Below, piece after piece: positions 17,409 to 25,623 of a DNA stretch of 64,000 bases. The position numbers and the translations under genes were made by a program. Source of the DNA: Actinophytocola sp044466355 (GTDB lineage Bacteria; Actinomycetota; Actinomycetes; Mycobacteriales; Pseudonocardiaceae); NCBI RefSeq assembly GCF_044466355.1, contig NZ_JBITMQ010000001.1, forward strand, positions 806,001 through 870,000, given 5' to 3'. Below the pieces are notes generated by a model. That model saw nothing but the letters and a program-made list of their open reading frames with translations. It was not told the origin of the DNA and ran no database searches. Each line of letters opens with the position of its first letter. The first letter of the stretch is position 1.

Positions 17409-17903
17409 ATGGACCTCGTCGTGCTGGAAGAGATCAAGCGCCTCAAGTACCGCTACCTCCGTTGTGTCGACACCAAGGACTGGTCCGGGCTCGCCGACAC
17501 GCTGACCGTGGACGCCACCGCCGACTACGGCACGCCGACCTACGGTGGCCCGCTCCACTTCGAGGGCAGGGAACCCCTCGTCGCGTTTCTGGGTGAGAAC
17601 CTCGGCCCGGGCATGGTGACCACGCACTTCGCCACTCATCCTGAGATCGAAGTGGACGGTGGGGAGGCGGCGGGCAGGTGGGCCTTCCAGGACACCGTGA
17701 TCGCCGTGCGGCACCGCGTGGTGATCACCGGCGCGGCATTCTACGAGGACCGCTACCGGCTCGACGACGACGGCCGCTGGCGCATCGCGCACACCGGCTA
17801 CGAGCGGACCTACGAGGCGGTGTTCTCCCTCGACGACATGCCGAGCTTCCGCCTGACCGCGAACCGCTGGCCCGTGGAACAGGTTCCAAATCGAGAAGGT
17901 TGA
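17409..17903 (+). CDS. SnoaL-like / NTF2-fold protein
   Basis: A 164-aa single-domain NTF2-like protein, the family that includes SnoaL cyclases, scytalone dehydratase and ketosteroid isomerase. Features are the opening LEEIKRLKYRYLRCVDTKDW, a central HFATHPEIEVDG, and ITGAAFYEDRYRLDDDGRWR before IAHTGYERTYEAV. ATG 17409 fits the family start and has GGCGGAAG upstream; the frame is open from 17373. It is divergent from the isomerase-like gene. The reaction is unknown; a small polar substrate or a steroid/terpenoid-like one are both possible. The palindrome just upstream hints at TetR-type control. Confidence 0.85.
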   Translation: MDLVVLEEIKRLKYRYLRCVDTKDWSGLADTLTVDATADYGTPTYGGPLHFEGREPLVAFLGENLGPGMVTTHFATHPEIEVDGGEAAGRWAFQDTVIAVRHRVVITGAAFYEDRYRLDDDGRWRIAHTGYERTYEAVFSLDDMPSFRLTANRWPVEQVPNREG

Positions 17904-18014
17904 CCATTGAACGACCGCCTCGACCGGTAGTCGATCAACCACGACTGGTGGCAGTTTCGCGACGTTCGCGCGTGGTAGCCCAGCCTCGATGACCCGCGTG
18001 GCGGAGGAGGGGCG

Positions 18015-18167
18015 ATGCCGGATCCGAAACTGGACGAGGTGGACCGCAAGATCAAGGAAGCCAAGGAGTACGCCCGCGAGGTGCGGCAGCCGGAGACGGA
18101 GGCCGACGAGACCGCGCCGCCGGAGCCGGTCCACGAGAACACCGAGGAAGGCTTCGCGCCGTCCTGA
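18015..18167 (+). CDS. Small acidic 50-aa protein of unknown function
   Basis: The ORF runs from ATG 18015 to TGA 18165-18167, preceded by a strong GGAGGAGGGG ribosome site 3-4 bases upstream. The protein starts MPDPKLDEVDRKIKEAKEYA, an amphipathic charged helix, and continues with an acidic, Pro/Glu-rich tail ending EEGFAPS. It has no membrane segment or signal peptide. Good ribosome site, codon bias and helix pattern argue that it is translated. It sits between the SnoaL-like and DUF1080 genes on the same strand. No function is assigned. Confidence 0.7.
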   Translation: MPDPKLDEVDRKIKEAKEYAREVRQPETEADETAPPEPVHENTEEGFAPS

Positions 18168-18235
18168 TCGCGGGGCATTTGGCTACCCGTCGGACTATTG
18201 CGTCCGTTTGACGTAACTTTGCATGTCCTCGACCG

Positions 18236-18261
18236 ACTTTCGTTGACCACGTACAAAAGTG
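18236..18261. promoter_or_regulatory. 26-bp motif shared by two promoter regions, copy 2
   Basis: The sequence opens ACTTTCGTTGACCACG and ends TACAAAAGTG, 58 bases before the start of the 984-aa secreted protein. It is 21/26 identical to copy 1, with the variable bases all in the centre, as expected of an operator with conserved half-sites. Confidence 0.5.
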
Positions 18262-18318
18262 GTTCTACGGTACGTGACACGGCTGTGACCCCCTGCATCC
18301 AGCCTTTCGGGAGAAGAC

Positions 18319-21273
18319 ATGCGCCGGTCCATCGGTGGGCTTTGTGCTGCCCTCGTCAGTCTCGTTGTCCTACCCGCCACCGCTTCGGCGGCCGACGTGC
18401 CGCCCCAGGAACCGGGCGTCACGCTCCGGGTCTACGACCTCCAGACAGAGCTGTCCAAGCTCTGCACCCTGAAAGCGGGCCAGACGCCCAACGTCGACAA
18501 GCTCATGCCGGCCATCGACTGGAGCGGCACCGAGTTCGGCGTCGCCGACTTCTTCCAGTCCGAGGTCATCGCCAACCTCAACGTCGGCACCGCGGGCACG
18601 CATGCCTTCCGCATCACGAGCGACGACGGTTCGCGGTTGCGGATCGACGGTTCGACCGTGATCAACCACGACGGGCTGCACTCGCCGACCCCGGCCGAGG
18701 GCTCGGTCGACCTCACCACCGGTTACCACGCGCTGCGCATCGACCACTTCGACAACGCGGGCGGTCAGCAGATCACCCTCGAATGGCGCCCGCCCGGCGC
18801 GTCCGCGTTCACGGTCGTGCCGAACAGCGTGCTGTCCACCGACGCCGACGTGGTGCGGGTGACCGCGCCGGGGCGCAAGGAGTGCGAGGCCAGCGGCGAC
18901 TCGCCGGGCGACGGCCTCCCGCTCACCGGCGTCCACCCGAACTACACGCTGACCAACCTGCGGCCCGCCGGGTTCGAGCCGCAGGTGTCGGCCATGGACT
19001 GGCTGCCGGACGGCAGGCTCGCGATCGCGACCTGGGGCCGTTCGGACAACGAACTCGGTGAGGTGTACCTGCTGAGCGGCGTCACCGGCAGCACCGACCC
19101 GTCCCGCGTCACGACCCAGCGCATCGCGTCGGGCCTCAAGGAGCCGATGGGCATCAAGTACGTCGACGGCAAGCTGTACGTCTCGGAGAAGGACGGGCTC
19201 ACCGAGCTGAACGACACCAACGGCGACTGGGTCACCGACAACTTCCGCACGGTCGCGACCTGGCCGTTCGGCGGGAACTTCCACGAGTTCGCGTTCGGGC
19301 TGCTGTACCGCGACGGCTTCTTCTACCTGAACCTGTCCGTCGCGATCAACCTCGGCGGTGCCACCACCGACCCGCAGCCAGCGCCGAACCGCGGCACCAC
19401 CATCAAGGTGAACAAGGCCACCGGCGCGGTGTCCTATGTGGCCGGTGGGCTGCGCACCCCGCACGGGATCGGCTGGGGACCGGACGGCGACGTGTTCGTC
19501 ACCGACAACCAGGGCGGCTGGCTGCCGTCGTCGAAGCTGCTGCACATCAAGCAGGACCGGTTCTTCAACCACTACATGAACCCCGACGGCCCGTTCGACA
19601 ACCGGCCGGTCACCCAGCCGGTGCTGTGGTTGCCGCAGAACGAGATCGCGAACTCACCGGTCAACCCCGTCCAGCTCACCACGGGCCCCTTCGCCGGGCA
19701 GATGGTGTTCGGTGACGTCACCTACGGCGGCCTGCAGCGCGGTTACCTGGAGAAGGTCAACGGCGAGTACCAGGGCGCGGTGTTCCGCATGACGCAGGGG
19801 CTCGAGGCCGGGGTGAGCCGCATCAGCCTCGGTCCCGACGGCGCCATCTACACCGGCGGGATCGGCGCGGGCGGCAACTGGGGCCAGCCCGGCAAGCTGT
19901 CCCACGGTCTGCAGAAGCTCACGCCGAGCGGCACCAGCGCGTTCGACATCCTCGCGATGCGTGCCGTCGAGGGCGGCTTCGAACTGGAGTACACACAACC
20001 GTTGTCGACCACGACCGTGCAGGACCTGGCGGCGAAGTACCAGGTTCAGCAGTGGCGGTACGTCCCGACCGCCGACTACGGCGGGCCGAAGGTCGACCAG
20101 CGGACCCTGACCGTCACCTCGGCGACCCCGTCCGCGGACCGGCGGAAGGTGACGTTGAAGATGTCCGGTCTGCAGGCCGGGCACGTGGTGCACGTCCGGT
20201 CCCCGAGGCCGTTCGCGGCCGAGTCCGGCGCCTCGCTCTGGAGCACCGAGGCCTGGTACACGCTGAACGCGCTGGTCGGCACGGCCGGGCGGGCCACCGA
20301 CTACGAGGCCGAGACCGCGGGCCTGTCCGGTGGCGCGTCGGTCAACACCGACCACGCCGGCTACTCCGGCACCGGTTTCGTCGACGGGTACTGGAACGCG
20401 GGCGCCACCACGTCGTTCACCGTCAGCGCCTCGGCCGCGGGCACGCACACTCTCGCGTTGCGGTACTCCAACGGCCCGAACCCGTTCGCGGGCACCAAGA
20501 CCGTGAGCCTCTACGTCAACGGCACCAAGGTCAAACAGGTGTCGCTGACGAGCACCGGCAACTGGGACACGTGGGCCACCCACACGGAGACGGTGCCGCT
20601 GAACGCGGGCAACAACACGGTGGTGTACCGCTACGACACGGGCGACAGTGGCAACGTGAACCTCGACAAGCTCACCGTCGCGCCGGGCCAGCGGATCGTG
20701 CTGTTCGACGGCACGAACCTCAACGCGTGGGAGGCCCGCTCGGGCGGCGCGGCGACGTGGCCGATCTCGGGCGGCTCGATGGAGTCCCTCGGCGGCGACA
20801 TCCGCACCCGCCAGAAGTTCGGCGACTTCCGGTTGCACGTCGAGTGGTACGAACCGCAGTACCCGCCGGAGGTGACCGGCCAGGCACGCGGCAACAGCGG
20901 CGTGTTCCTGCAGGAACGCTACGAGGTGCAGGTGCTGGAGTCGTTCGGCAAGCCACCCGCGATCAACGAGGCGGGCTCGATCTACAACAAGCGCGCCCCG
21001 AACACCAACGCCGCCACCGCGTCCGGCACGTGGCAGACCTACGACATCACGTTCCGCGCCGCCCGGTTCGACAGCGCGGGCAACAAGATCGCGAACGCAC
21101 GGGTGACCGTGGTGTGGAACGGCGTGACCGTCCACAACGACGTCGAGGTCAACGGCGGCACCGGCGACAGCCTGCCGGAGGACGCGACCCCGCAGTCGAT
21201 CCGCCTCCAGGACCACGGCGACCCAGGCGCGAACCCACGGTTCCGCAACATCTGGATAGAACCACTGCCTTGA
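18319..21273 (+). CDS. Secreted PA14 / beta-propeller / CBM / DUF1080 (3-keto-disaccharide hydrolase-like) protein
   Basis: A 984-aa exported protein with a Sec signal peptide (GLCAALVSLVVLPATASA). Approximate modules: PA14-like domain, residues 30-175 (HAFRITSDDGSRLRIDGSTV, GYHALRIDHFDNAG); dehydrogenase-like propeller, 195-590 (MDWLPDGRLAIATWG, GLRTPHGIGWGPDGDVFVTD); CBM6/35-like domain, 655-790 (DHAGYSGTGFVDGYW, TLALRYSNG); C-terminal DUF1080 domain, 795-984 (LFDGTNLNAWEARSGG, GNSGVFLQERYEVQVLES, RLQDHGDPGANPRFRNIWI). DUF1080/PF06439 proteins hydrolyse 3-keto-glycosides. The propeller-plus-hydrolase fusion suggests oxidation then cleavage in one polypeptide (inference). Confidence 0.9.
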   Translation: MRRSIGGLCAALVSLVVLPATASAADVPPQEPGVTLRVYDLQTELSKLCTLKAGQTPNVDKLMPAIDWSGTEFGVADFFQSEVIANLNVGTAGTHAFRITSDDGSRLRIDGSTVINHDGLHSPTPAEGSVDLTTGYHALRIDHFDNAGGQQITLEWRPPGASAFTVVPNSVLSTDADVVRVTAPGRKECEASGDSPGDGLPLTGVHPNYTLTNLRPAGFEPQVSAMDWLPDGRLAIATWGRSDNELGEVYLLSGVTGSTDPSRVTTQRIASGLKEPMGIKYVDGKLYVSEKDGLTELNDTNGDWVTDNFRTVATWPFGGNFHEFAFGLLYRDGFFYLNLSVAINLGGATTDPQPAPNRGTTIKVNKATGAVSYVAGGLRTPHGIGWGPDGDVFVTDNQGGWLPSSKLLHIKQDRFFNHYMNPDGPFDNRPVTQPVLWLPQNEIANSPVNPVQLTTGPFAGQMVFGDVTYGGLQRGYLEKVNGEYQGAVFRMTQGLEAGVSRISLGPDGAIYTGGIGAGGNWGQPGKLSHGLQKLTPSGTSAFDILAMRAVEGGFELEYTQPLSTTTVQDLAAKYQVQQWRYVPTADYGGPKVDQRTLTVTSATPSADRRKVTLKMSGLQAGHVVHVRSPRPFAAESGASLWSTEAWYTLNALVGTAGRATDYEAETAGLSGGASVNTDHAGYSGTGFVDGYWNAGATTSFTVSASAAGTHTLALRYSNGPNPFAGTKTVSLYVNGTKVKQVSLTSTGNWDTWATHTETVPLNAGNNTVVYRYDTGDSGNVNLDKLTVAPGQRIVLFDGTNLNAWEARSGGAATWPISGGSMESLGGDIRTRQKFGDFRLHVEWYEPQYPPEVTGQARGNSGVFLQERYEVQVLESFGKPPAINEAGSIYNKRAPNTNAATASGTWQTYDITFRAARFDSAGNKIANARVTVVWNGVTVHNDVEVNGGTGDSLPEDATPQSIRLQDHGDPGANPRFRNIWIEPLP

Positions 21274-21293
21274 CACCACATGCCCGGGGCGGC

Positions 21294-22772
21294 TCACCGG
21301 AACAGCGCGGGATTGATCACAGAAGGCGGCTGACGCACGCGAGCAGCCAGCTCAAAAGCATGGGCGTAGCCGATCAACGTAGGCTCACTCCACGCCGTAC
21401 CGAGCAACGCGATCGCGAACGGCCTCCGATTCGCGGCCAGGTACCCGGCAGGCACACTGACCGACGGATAACCAGCCTTCGCACCGATGCTCGCGCTGCC
21501 CACACCCGCGAACAACAGCGCCGTGAGGTCGTGCTCGACCATGACCCCGTCGAGCCGGTCCCGGCTCTCAACCAGATCACGGGCACGGTCGCGATCGTGC
21601 CGAGCGGTGTCAGCGCTACCGGCGGAAAGGTCCATGTCCTGCGCCGCGACCGCCCGCGCCTGCCCGAACTTCAGCGCGACATCCGCACGAGCCTCGTTCT
21701 GAGCGATGACATCGGCCAGCGTACGAACCGGCGCGTCCGCGGGCAGCCGAGCGAGATAGGCGTTCAGGTCACGCTTGAACTCGTAGTTCAGCACAGCCGA
21801 GTCGAACCCCTCGCCGGTGTCGAGGTCGACCTCGACCAACGTGGCACCCCGCTCCCGCAACACCGCGACGGCGACGTCCCACAGCGCACGCGTGTCGGTG
21901 GTGTCGGGCGGAACCTGGTCCCGCACCACGCCGATCCGCGCCCCGCGCAGCGCATCCGCGCGGAGATCACCGGTGAAGTCGTGGTCCGCCAGAGGATTGG
22001 CCGCCGTCGCCGCGTCGTGCGGGTCGACGCCGGCGAGCGCGGTCAGCAGGACGGCCGCGTCGGCCACGGTCCTCGTCATCGGCCCGGCCGTGTCCTGGCT
22101 CGCGGCGATCGGCACGACACCCGTGCGGCTGACGAGCCCGACGGTCGGCTTGATGCCGACGACCGAGTTCGCGGCCGCCGGGGACAGGATCGAGCCGGAC
22201 GTCTCCGTGCCGACCGTGAGCGGCGCGTAGCCCATGGCGGCGGCCACCGCGGACCCGGCGCTGGAGCCGCTCGGCGACTCGGACGTGTCGTAGGGGTTGA
22301 GGACCTGGCCGCCGAGCGAGCTGTACCCGCCGGGCATCCCGTCGGCCAGGAAGTTCGCGAACTCGGTCAGGTTCGTCTTGCCGAGGATCACCGCACCCGC
22401 CGCCCGCAGCCCGGTGACGAGCGCGGCGTCGCCCACCGGGTAGGACGCCGCCAGTACCACCGAACCCGCCGTGGTCGGCATGCCGGACACGTCGATGTTG
22501 TCCTTGACCAGCACCGGAACACCGAGCAGTGGTTTGTCCCGCTCACCGCGTGCGCGGGCCTCGTCGGCGGCCCGCGCCTCGTCCGCGGCGGCCGGGTTCA
22601 GCGCGCGGACCGCGCGCAGGGACGTGTCGTGCGCCGCGATGCGGTCGGCGCAGGCCTGGACGAGGTCCGCGCTCGTGACGTGCCCGTCGTCGAGCAGCCG
22701 CAGCAGCCGGGCGACGGTCATGGTCTCGAGGTCGATGGCGTGGGTGGTCAGCACCTCGACGAGGGTGGTCAA
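21294..22772 (-). CDS. Amidase signature (AS) family enzyme
   Basis: A roughly 492-aa amidase with the complete Ser-cisSer-Lys triad region: Lys in GVPVLVKDNIDVSG, cis-Ser in GTETSGSILSPAA and nucleophile region SPSGSSAGSAVAAA. The C-terminal GYPSVSVPAGY is typical of the family. The start is uncertain: TTG 22772 has GGCGGA 4 bases upstream, GTG 22754 is the alternative, and the frame extends further upstream. Indole-acetamide, peptide and glutamyl-tRNA-like amides are all possible substrates. No GatB/GatC genes are nearby, so it is not a GatA. Confidence 0.9.
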   Translation of the reverse strand: MTTLVEVLTTHAIDLETMTVARLLRLLDDGHVTSADLVQACADRIAAHDTSLRAVRALNPAAADEARAADEARARGERDKPLLGVPVLVKDNIDVSGMPTTAGSVVLAASYPVGDAALVTGLRAAGAVILGKTNLTEFANFLADGMPGGYSSLGGQVLNPYDTSESPSGSSAGSAVAAAMGYAPLTVGTETSGSILSPAAANSVVGIKPTVGLVSRTGVVPIAASQDTAGPMTRTVADAAVLLTALAGVDPHDAATAANPLADHDFTGDLRADALRGARIGVVRDQVPPDTTDTRALWDVAVAVLRERGATLVEVDLDTGEGFDSAVLNYEFKRDLNAYLARLPADAPVRTLADVIAQNEARADVALKFGQARAVAAQDMDLSAGSADTARHDRDRARDLVESRDRLDGVMVEHDLTALLFAGVGSASIGAKAGYPSVSVPAGYLAANRRPFAIALLGTAWSEPTLIGYAHAFELAARVRQPPSVINPALFR

Positions 22773-22843
22773 GTTTCCGCCGCGTGACAAGGACGTTCGG
22801 CGGAGTTGTAACGAGGGGCCCGGCCGGTGCGATGACCTGAGTG

Positions 22844-22888
22844 ACCCTGCGGTGCTGGCGGACCCCCGACCTGGCAGCACCGCAGGGT
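22844..22888. terminator. 14-bp perfect inverted repeat hairpin between enolase-family and amidase genes
   Basis: ACCCTGCGGTGCTG (22844-22857) pairs perfectly with CAGCACCGCAGGGT (22875-22888) across a 17-base loop. GTTTTCC follows on the plus strand. It lies about 140 bases downstream of the enolase-superfamily stop and 70 bases upstream of the amidase start (both leftward). It could terminate the former or attenuate the latter. No U-tract follows in the leftward direction. Confidence 0.5.
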
Positions 22889-23030
22889 TTTCCGTTGCAC
22901 CACCGTGCCGACGGCTGGCTGGTGGTCGCGGACCGTCTCACATTCGGACTGACCGATGTCGTGCCCGGCGCTGATGCTGCCACCGGACGCCGTACGGCGA
23001 CGAGCGCACCGAAGCCGACCGGTACGGAGC

Positions 23031-24176
23031 TCACGCCGTGACGGTCACCTTGTCCACGGTCCACGCGCGGGCCTGCTCGGACAGGGTGATGCCCAGCCCT
23101 GGCCTGCCCGACAGGTGCATGCGACCGTCCCTGGTCTCCAGGCGCTCGTTGAACAGCGGGTACAGCCAGTCGAAGTGCTCCACCCAAGGCTCGGCCGGGT
23201 ACGCGGCCGCCAGGTGCACGTGGATCTCCATCGCGAAGTGCGGCGCCAGGCCCACGCCTGCGTGCTCGGCCAGGGTGGCGAGCTTGAGGAACTGGGTGAT
23301 GCCGCCGATGCGGGGCGCGTCCGGCTGCAGGATGTCCACGGCACGGTGGCGCAGCAGCTCGTTGTGCTCGGCGACGCTCGTCAGCATCTCGCCGGTCGCG
23401 ACGGCGGTGGCCAGTGCGCGGGCCAGTTCGGCGTGGCCCTCCGCGTCGTAGGCGTCGAGGGGCTCCTCGATCCACACCAGGTCGTACTCCTCCAGCGCCG
23501 TGCTCACGCGCATGGCCGTCGGGCGGTCCCACTGCTGGTTCGCGTCCACCATCAGCGGCACGTCCGGGCCGAGGTGCTCGCGGACCGCGGCGACGCGGCG
23601 CAGATCCTCCCGCCAGTCCGGCTGCCCGACCTTGATCTTGATGCCGCCGACGCCGGACGCCAGTGTGCGGGTCGCGTTCTCCTTGACCTGCTCGACCGTC
23701 TCGTGGAGGAAGCCGCCGGAGGTGTTGTAGCAGCGCACGGAGTCGCGGTGCGCGCCGAGCAGCTTCGCGAGTGGCAGGCCCGCGCGCTTGGCCTTCAGAT
23801 CCCAGAGGGCCACGTCGATCGCGGCCAGTGCCTGGGTCGACGCGCCGCTGCGGCCCACCGACGCGCCCGCCCACACGAGCTTGGTCCACAGCCTGCCGAT
23901 GTCGCTCGGGTCCTCGCCGACCAGGTCCGGCGCGACCTCGCGGGCGTGCGCGAACTGGGCGGGGCCGCCCGCGCGCTTCGAGTAGCTGAACCCGACGCCG
24001 TGGTGCCCTTCCTCGGTGCCGATCTCGGCGAACAGGAACGCGACCTCCGTCATCGGGCGCTGCCTGCCGGTCAGCACCTTCGCGTCGCTGATGCCGGTCG
24101 GCAGGGGCAGGGTGACCGACGAGAGCGTCACCGAGGAGATCCGGTCGAGAACAGCGGCAGGGACGTCGAGGGTCAT
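23031..24176 (-). CDS. Enolase-superfamily sugar-acid dehydratase, L-talarate/galactarate dehydratase-like
   Basis: A 381-aa MR-subgroup enzyme from ATG 24176. Barrel residues: KIKVGQPDW (KxK base pair), LMVDANQQWDRP (metal Asp and Asn), VWIEEPLDAYD (metal Glu), TGEMLTS (metal Glu) and LAPHFAMEIHVHL (His). The N-terminal VGFSYSKRAGG loop resembles the specificity loop I recall from talarate/galactarate dehydratases. No matching transporter or aldolase is adjacent, unlike the first enolase-type gene at 4.2-5.4 kb. The closest same-strand neighbour upstream is a flavin reductase. The substrate call is tentative; the superfamily call is firm. Confidence 0.85.
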   Translation of the reverse strand: MTLDVPAAVLDRISSVTLSSVTLPLPTGISDAKVLTGRQRPMTEVAFLFAEIGTEEGHHGVGFSYSKRAGGPAQFAHAREVAPDLVGEDPSDIGRLWTKLVWAGASVGRSGASTQALAAIDVALWDLKAKRAGLPLAKLLGAHRDSVRCYNTSGGFLHETVEQVKENATRTLASGVGGIKIKVGQPDWREDLRRVAAVREHLGPDVPLMVDANQQWDRPTAMRVSTALEEYDLVWIEEPLDAYDAEGHAELARALATAVATGEMLTSVAEHNELLRHRAVDILQPDAPRIGGITQFLKLATLAEHAGVGLAPHFAMEIHVHLAAAYPAEPWVEHFDWLYPLFNERLETRDGRMHLSGRPGLGITLSEQARAWTVDKVTVTA

Positions 24177-24180
24177 GGAT

Positions 24181-24228
24181 CCATGCAACAACGACGCATG
24201 ATGCCTGTCCAACGCTCGTTGCGCATGG
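24181..24228. promoter_or_regulatory. Imperfect operator-like dyad upstream of the talarate dehydratase-like gene
   Basis: CCATGCAACAACG (24181-24193) and CGTTGCGCATGG (24217-24228) form an inverted repeat with one indel, ending 4 bases before the ATG at 24176. The position overlaps the expected promoter, so a repressor binding here would block transcription. No adjacent regulator is encoded. Confidence 0.35.
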
Positions 24229-24288
24229 CGTCATACCTGGACGGCTTTGATGCGGCGGGCGTGGCGGCGCACGAAGGAGAAGGTGTCC

Positions 24289-25482
24289 TCAGCGTGACAG
24301 GAGCTGCTTGAGCGGCAGCGACTCGTCACGCAGCTCGTCGGCCGTCACGCGGTGCGGGAGGTGCAGCGCGCGGCGCACGGCGAGCACGTCACCGGGCCGG
24401 CCGAGCGAGATCACGCCGTCGACGCGGCCGTCCGTGAGCGAGAACGCCGAGAACACGCCCTCCTCGACCGAGCCGCGCAGCACCAGGTCGTCGAGGTCGC
24501 GGACGTGCCCGACGGACTGCAGCTTGTGCTCGTAGTGATCCGACCAGAACCAGTGCGGATCGGTGTGCGGCTTCTGCTCGCCGGTGAGGTTCGCGGCGAC
24601 GGTCTGGCCCTGCCGCAGCGCGTTGTCGTGGTGCTCGACCCGGACCCGTCTGCCGTGGTGGAGCTGGGCGGCGACGTCGCCGAGCGCCCACACGTCCGGC
24701 GCGGAGGTGCGGCCGTACTCGTCGACGTGGATGCCGTTCCCGGTCGCGATGCCCGCCTCGGCGGCGAGTTCGACGTTCGGCAGCGCGCCGACGCCGACCA
24801 GCACGAGGTCCGCCTCGACGCGGTCGCCGAGGTTCGACTCGAGGACCAGCCCGTGCGCCGACGGCGTGCAGGACTCGACGTACTCGCCGGTCCGCACGTC
24901 CACACCGCGGGCTCGGTGGATGTCCAGCACCGCGGTGCCGATCTTCACGCCGAGCACGCGGGCGAGCGGTGTCGGCTCCGGCTCGAAGATCGTGACCTGC
25001 TTGCCGAGGCCGACCGCGGACGCGGCCACCTCGCAGCCGACGAACCCGGCCCCGAGCACCACGACCCGCTCGGCCGCGGCCAACTCGGCGCGCAACGCGC
25101 GGGCGTCGGCGGCCGTGCGCAGGTAGTGGACCCGGTCGCCCTCGAAACCGGTGAGCCTGCGGGCCCGCACCCCGGTCGCGAGGACGAGCGCGTCGTAGCG
25201 GAGGTCGTCACCGTCGCCGAGACGGACCGTGCGCGCCGCGGTGTCGACGGCGGTGGCCCGGGTGGACAGCCGCAGCCGCACGTCGTTGTCGGCGTACCAC
25301 TCCGGCGTGCGCGCGGGCACCACGTCACCGCCTGCGAGGACGTCCTTCGACAGCGGCGGCCGCTCGTACGGTGCGTCCGGTTCGTCGGACACGAGCACGA
25401 TCTCGCCGTCGAACCCGCGCCTGCGCAGCGCGGCGGCGGTCGCCGTGGCCGCCACGCCACCACCGACGAGCACATATCGCAT
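24289..25482 (-). CDS. FAD/NAD(P)-dependent ferredoxin/rubredoxin reductase-like oxidoreductase
   Basis: A 397-aa two-dinucleotide-binding flavoprotein. The FAD site is MRYVLVGGGVAATATAAALR, followed by PYERPPLSKDVLAGG, the hallmark of oxygenase-coupled ferredoxin reductases. The NAD site is RVVVLGAGFVGCEVAASAVG. The second FAD motif is DVWALGDVAAQ, and the C-terminal region has WFWSDHYEHKLQSVG. ATG 25482 has GGAGGT 8 bases upstream. No P450 or ferredoxin is encoded nearby, so its electron acceptor must lie elsewhere. Confidence 0.9.
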   Translation of the reverse strand: MRYVLVGGGVAATATAAALRRRGFDGEIVLVSDEPDAPYERPPLSKDVLAGGDVVPARTPEWYADNDVRLRLSTRATAVDTAARTVRLGDGDDLRYDALVLATGVRARRLTGFEGDRVHYLRTAADARALRAELAAAERVVVLGAGFVGCEVAASAVGLGKQVTIFEPEPTPLARVLGVKIGTAVLDIHRARGVDVRTGEYVESCTPSAHGLVLESNLGDRVEADLVLVGVGALPNVELAAEAGIATGNGIHVDEYGRTSAPDVWALGDVAAQLHHGRRVRVEHHDNALRQGQTVAANLTGEQKPHTDPHWFWSDHYEHKLQSVGHVRDLDDLVLRGSVEEGVFSAFSLTDGRVDGVISLGRPGDVLAVRRALHLPHRVTADELRDESLPLKQLLSR

Positions 25483-25623
25483 GACCGGTACCTCCGTCTC
25501 CCCACCGCACAGGATGACGACTCACGCTGGACTCCCGCACGATATTCGGTCGCCGCGTGGCTCGGCGTGCGGCAGCATGGTTGATCGGCGTAATTCCGGG
25601 GGAACTCTGTGGGAAGGGGCGCC

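Noticed and set aside
22841..23041. A 66-aa plus-strand frame between the amidase and the talarate dehydratase-like gene
   Set aside because: It starts inside the perfect hairpin, has no ribosome site and no recognisable family; more likely intergenic.
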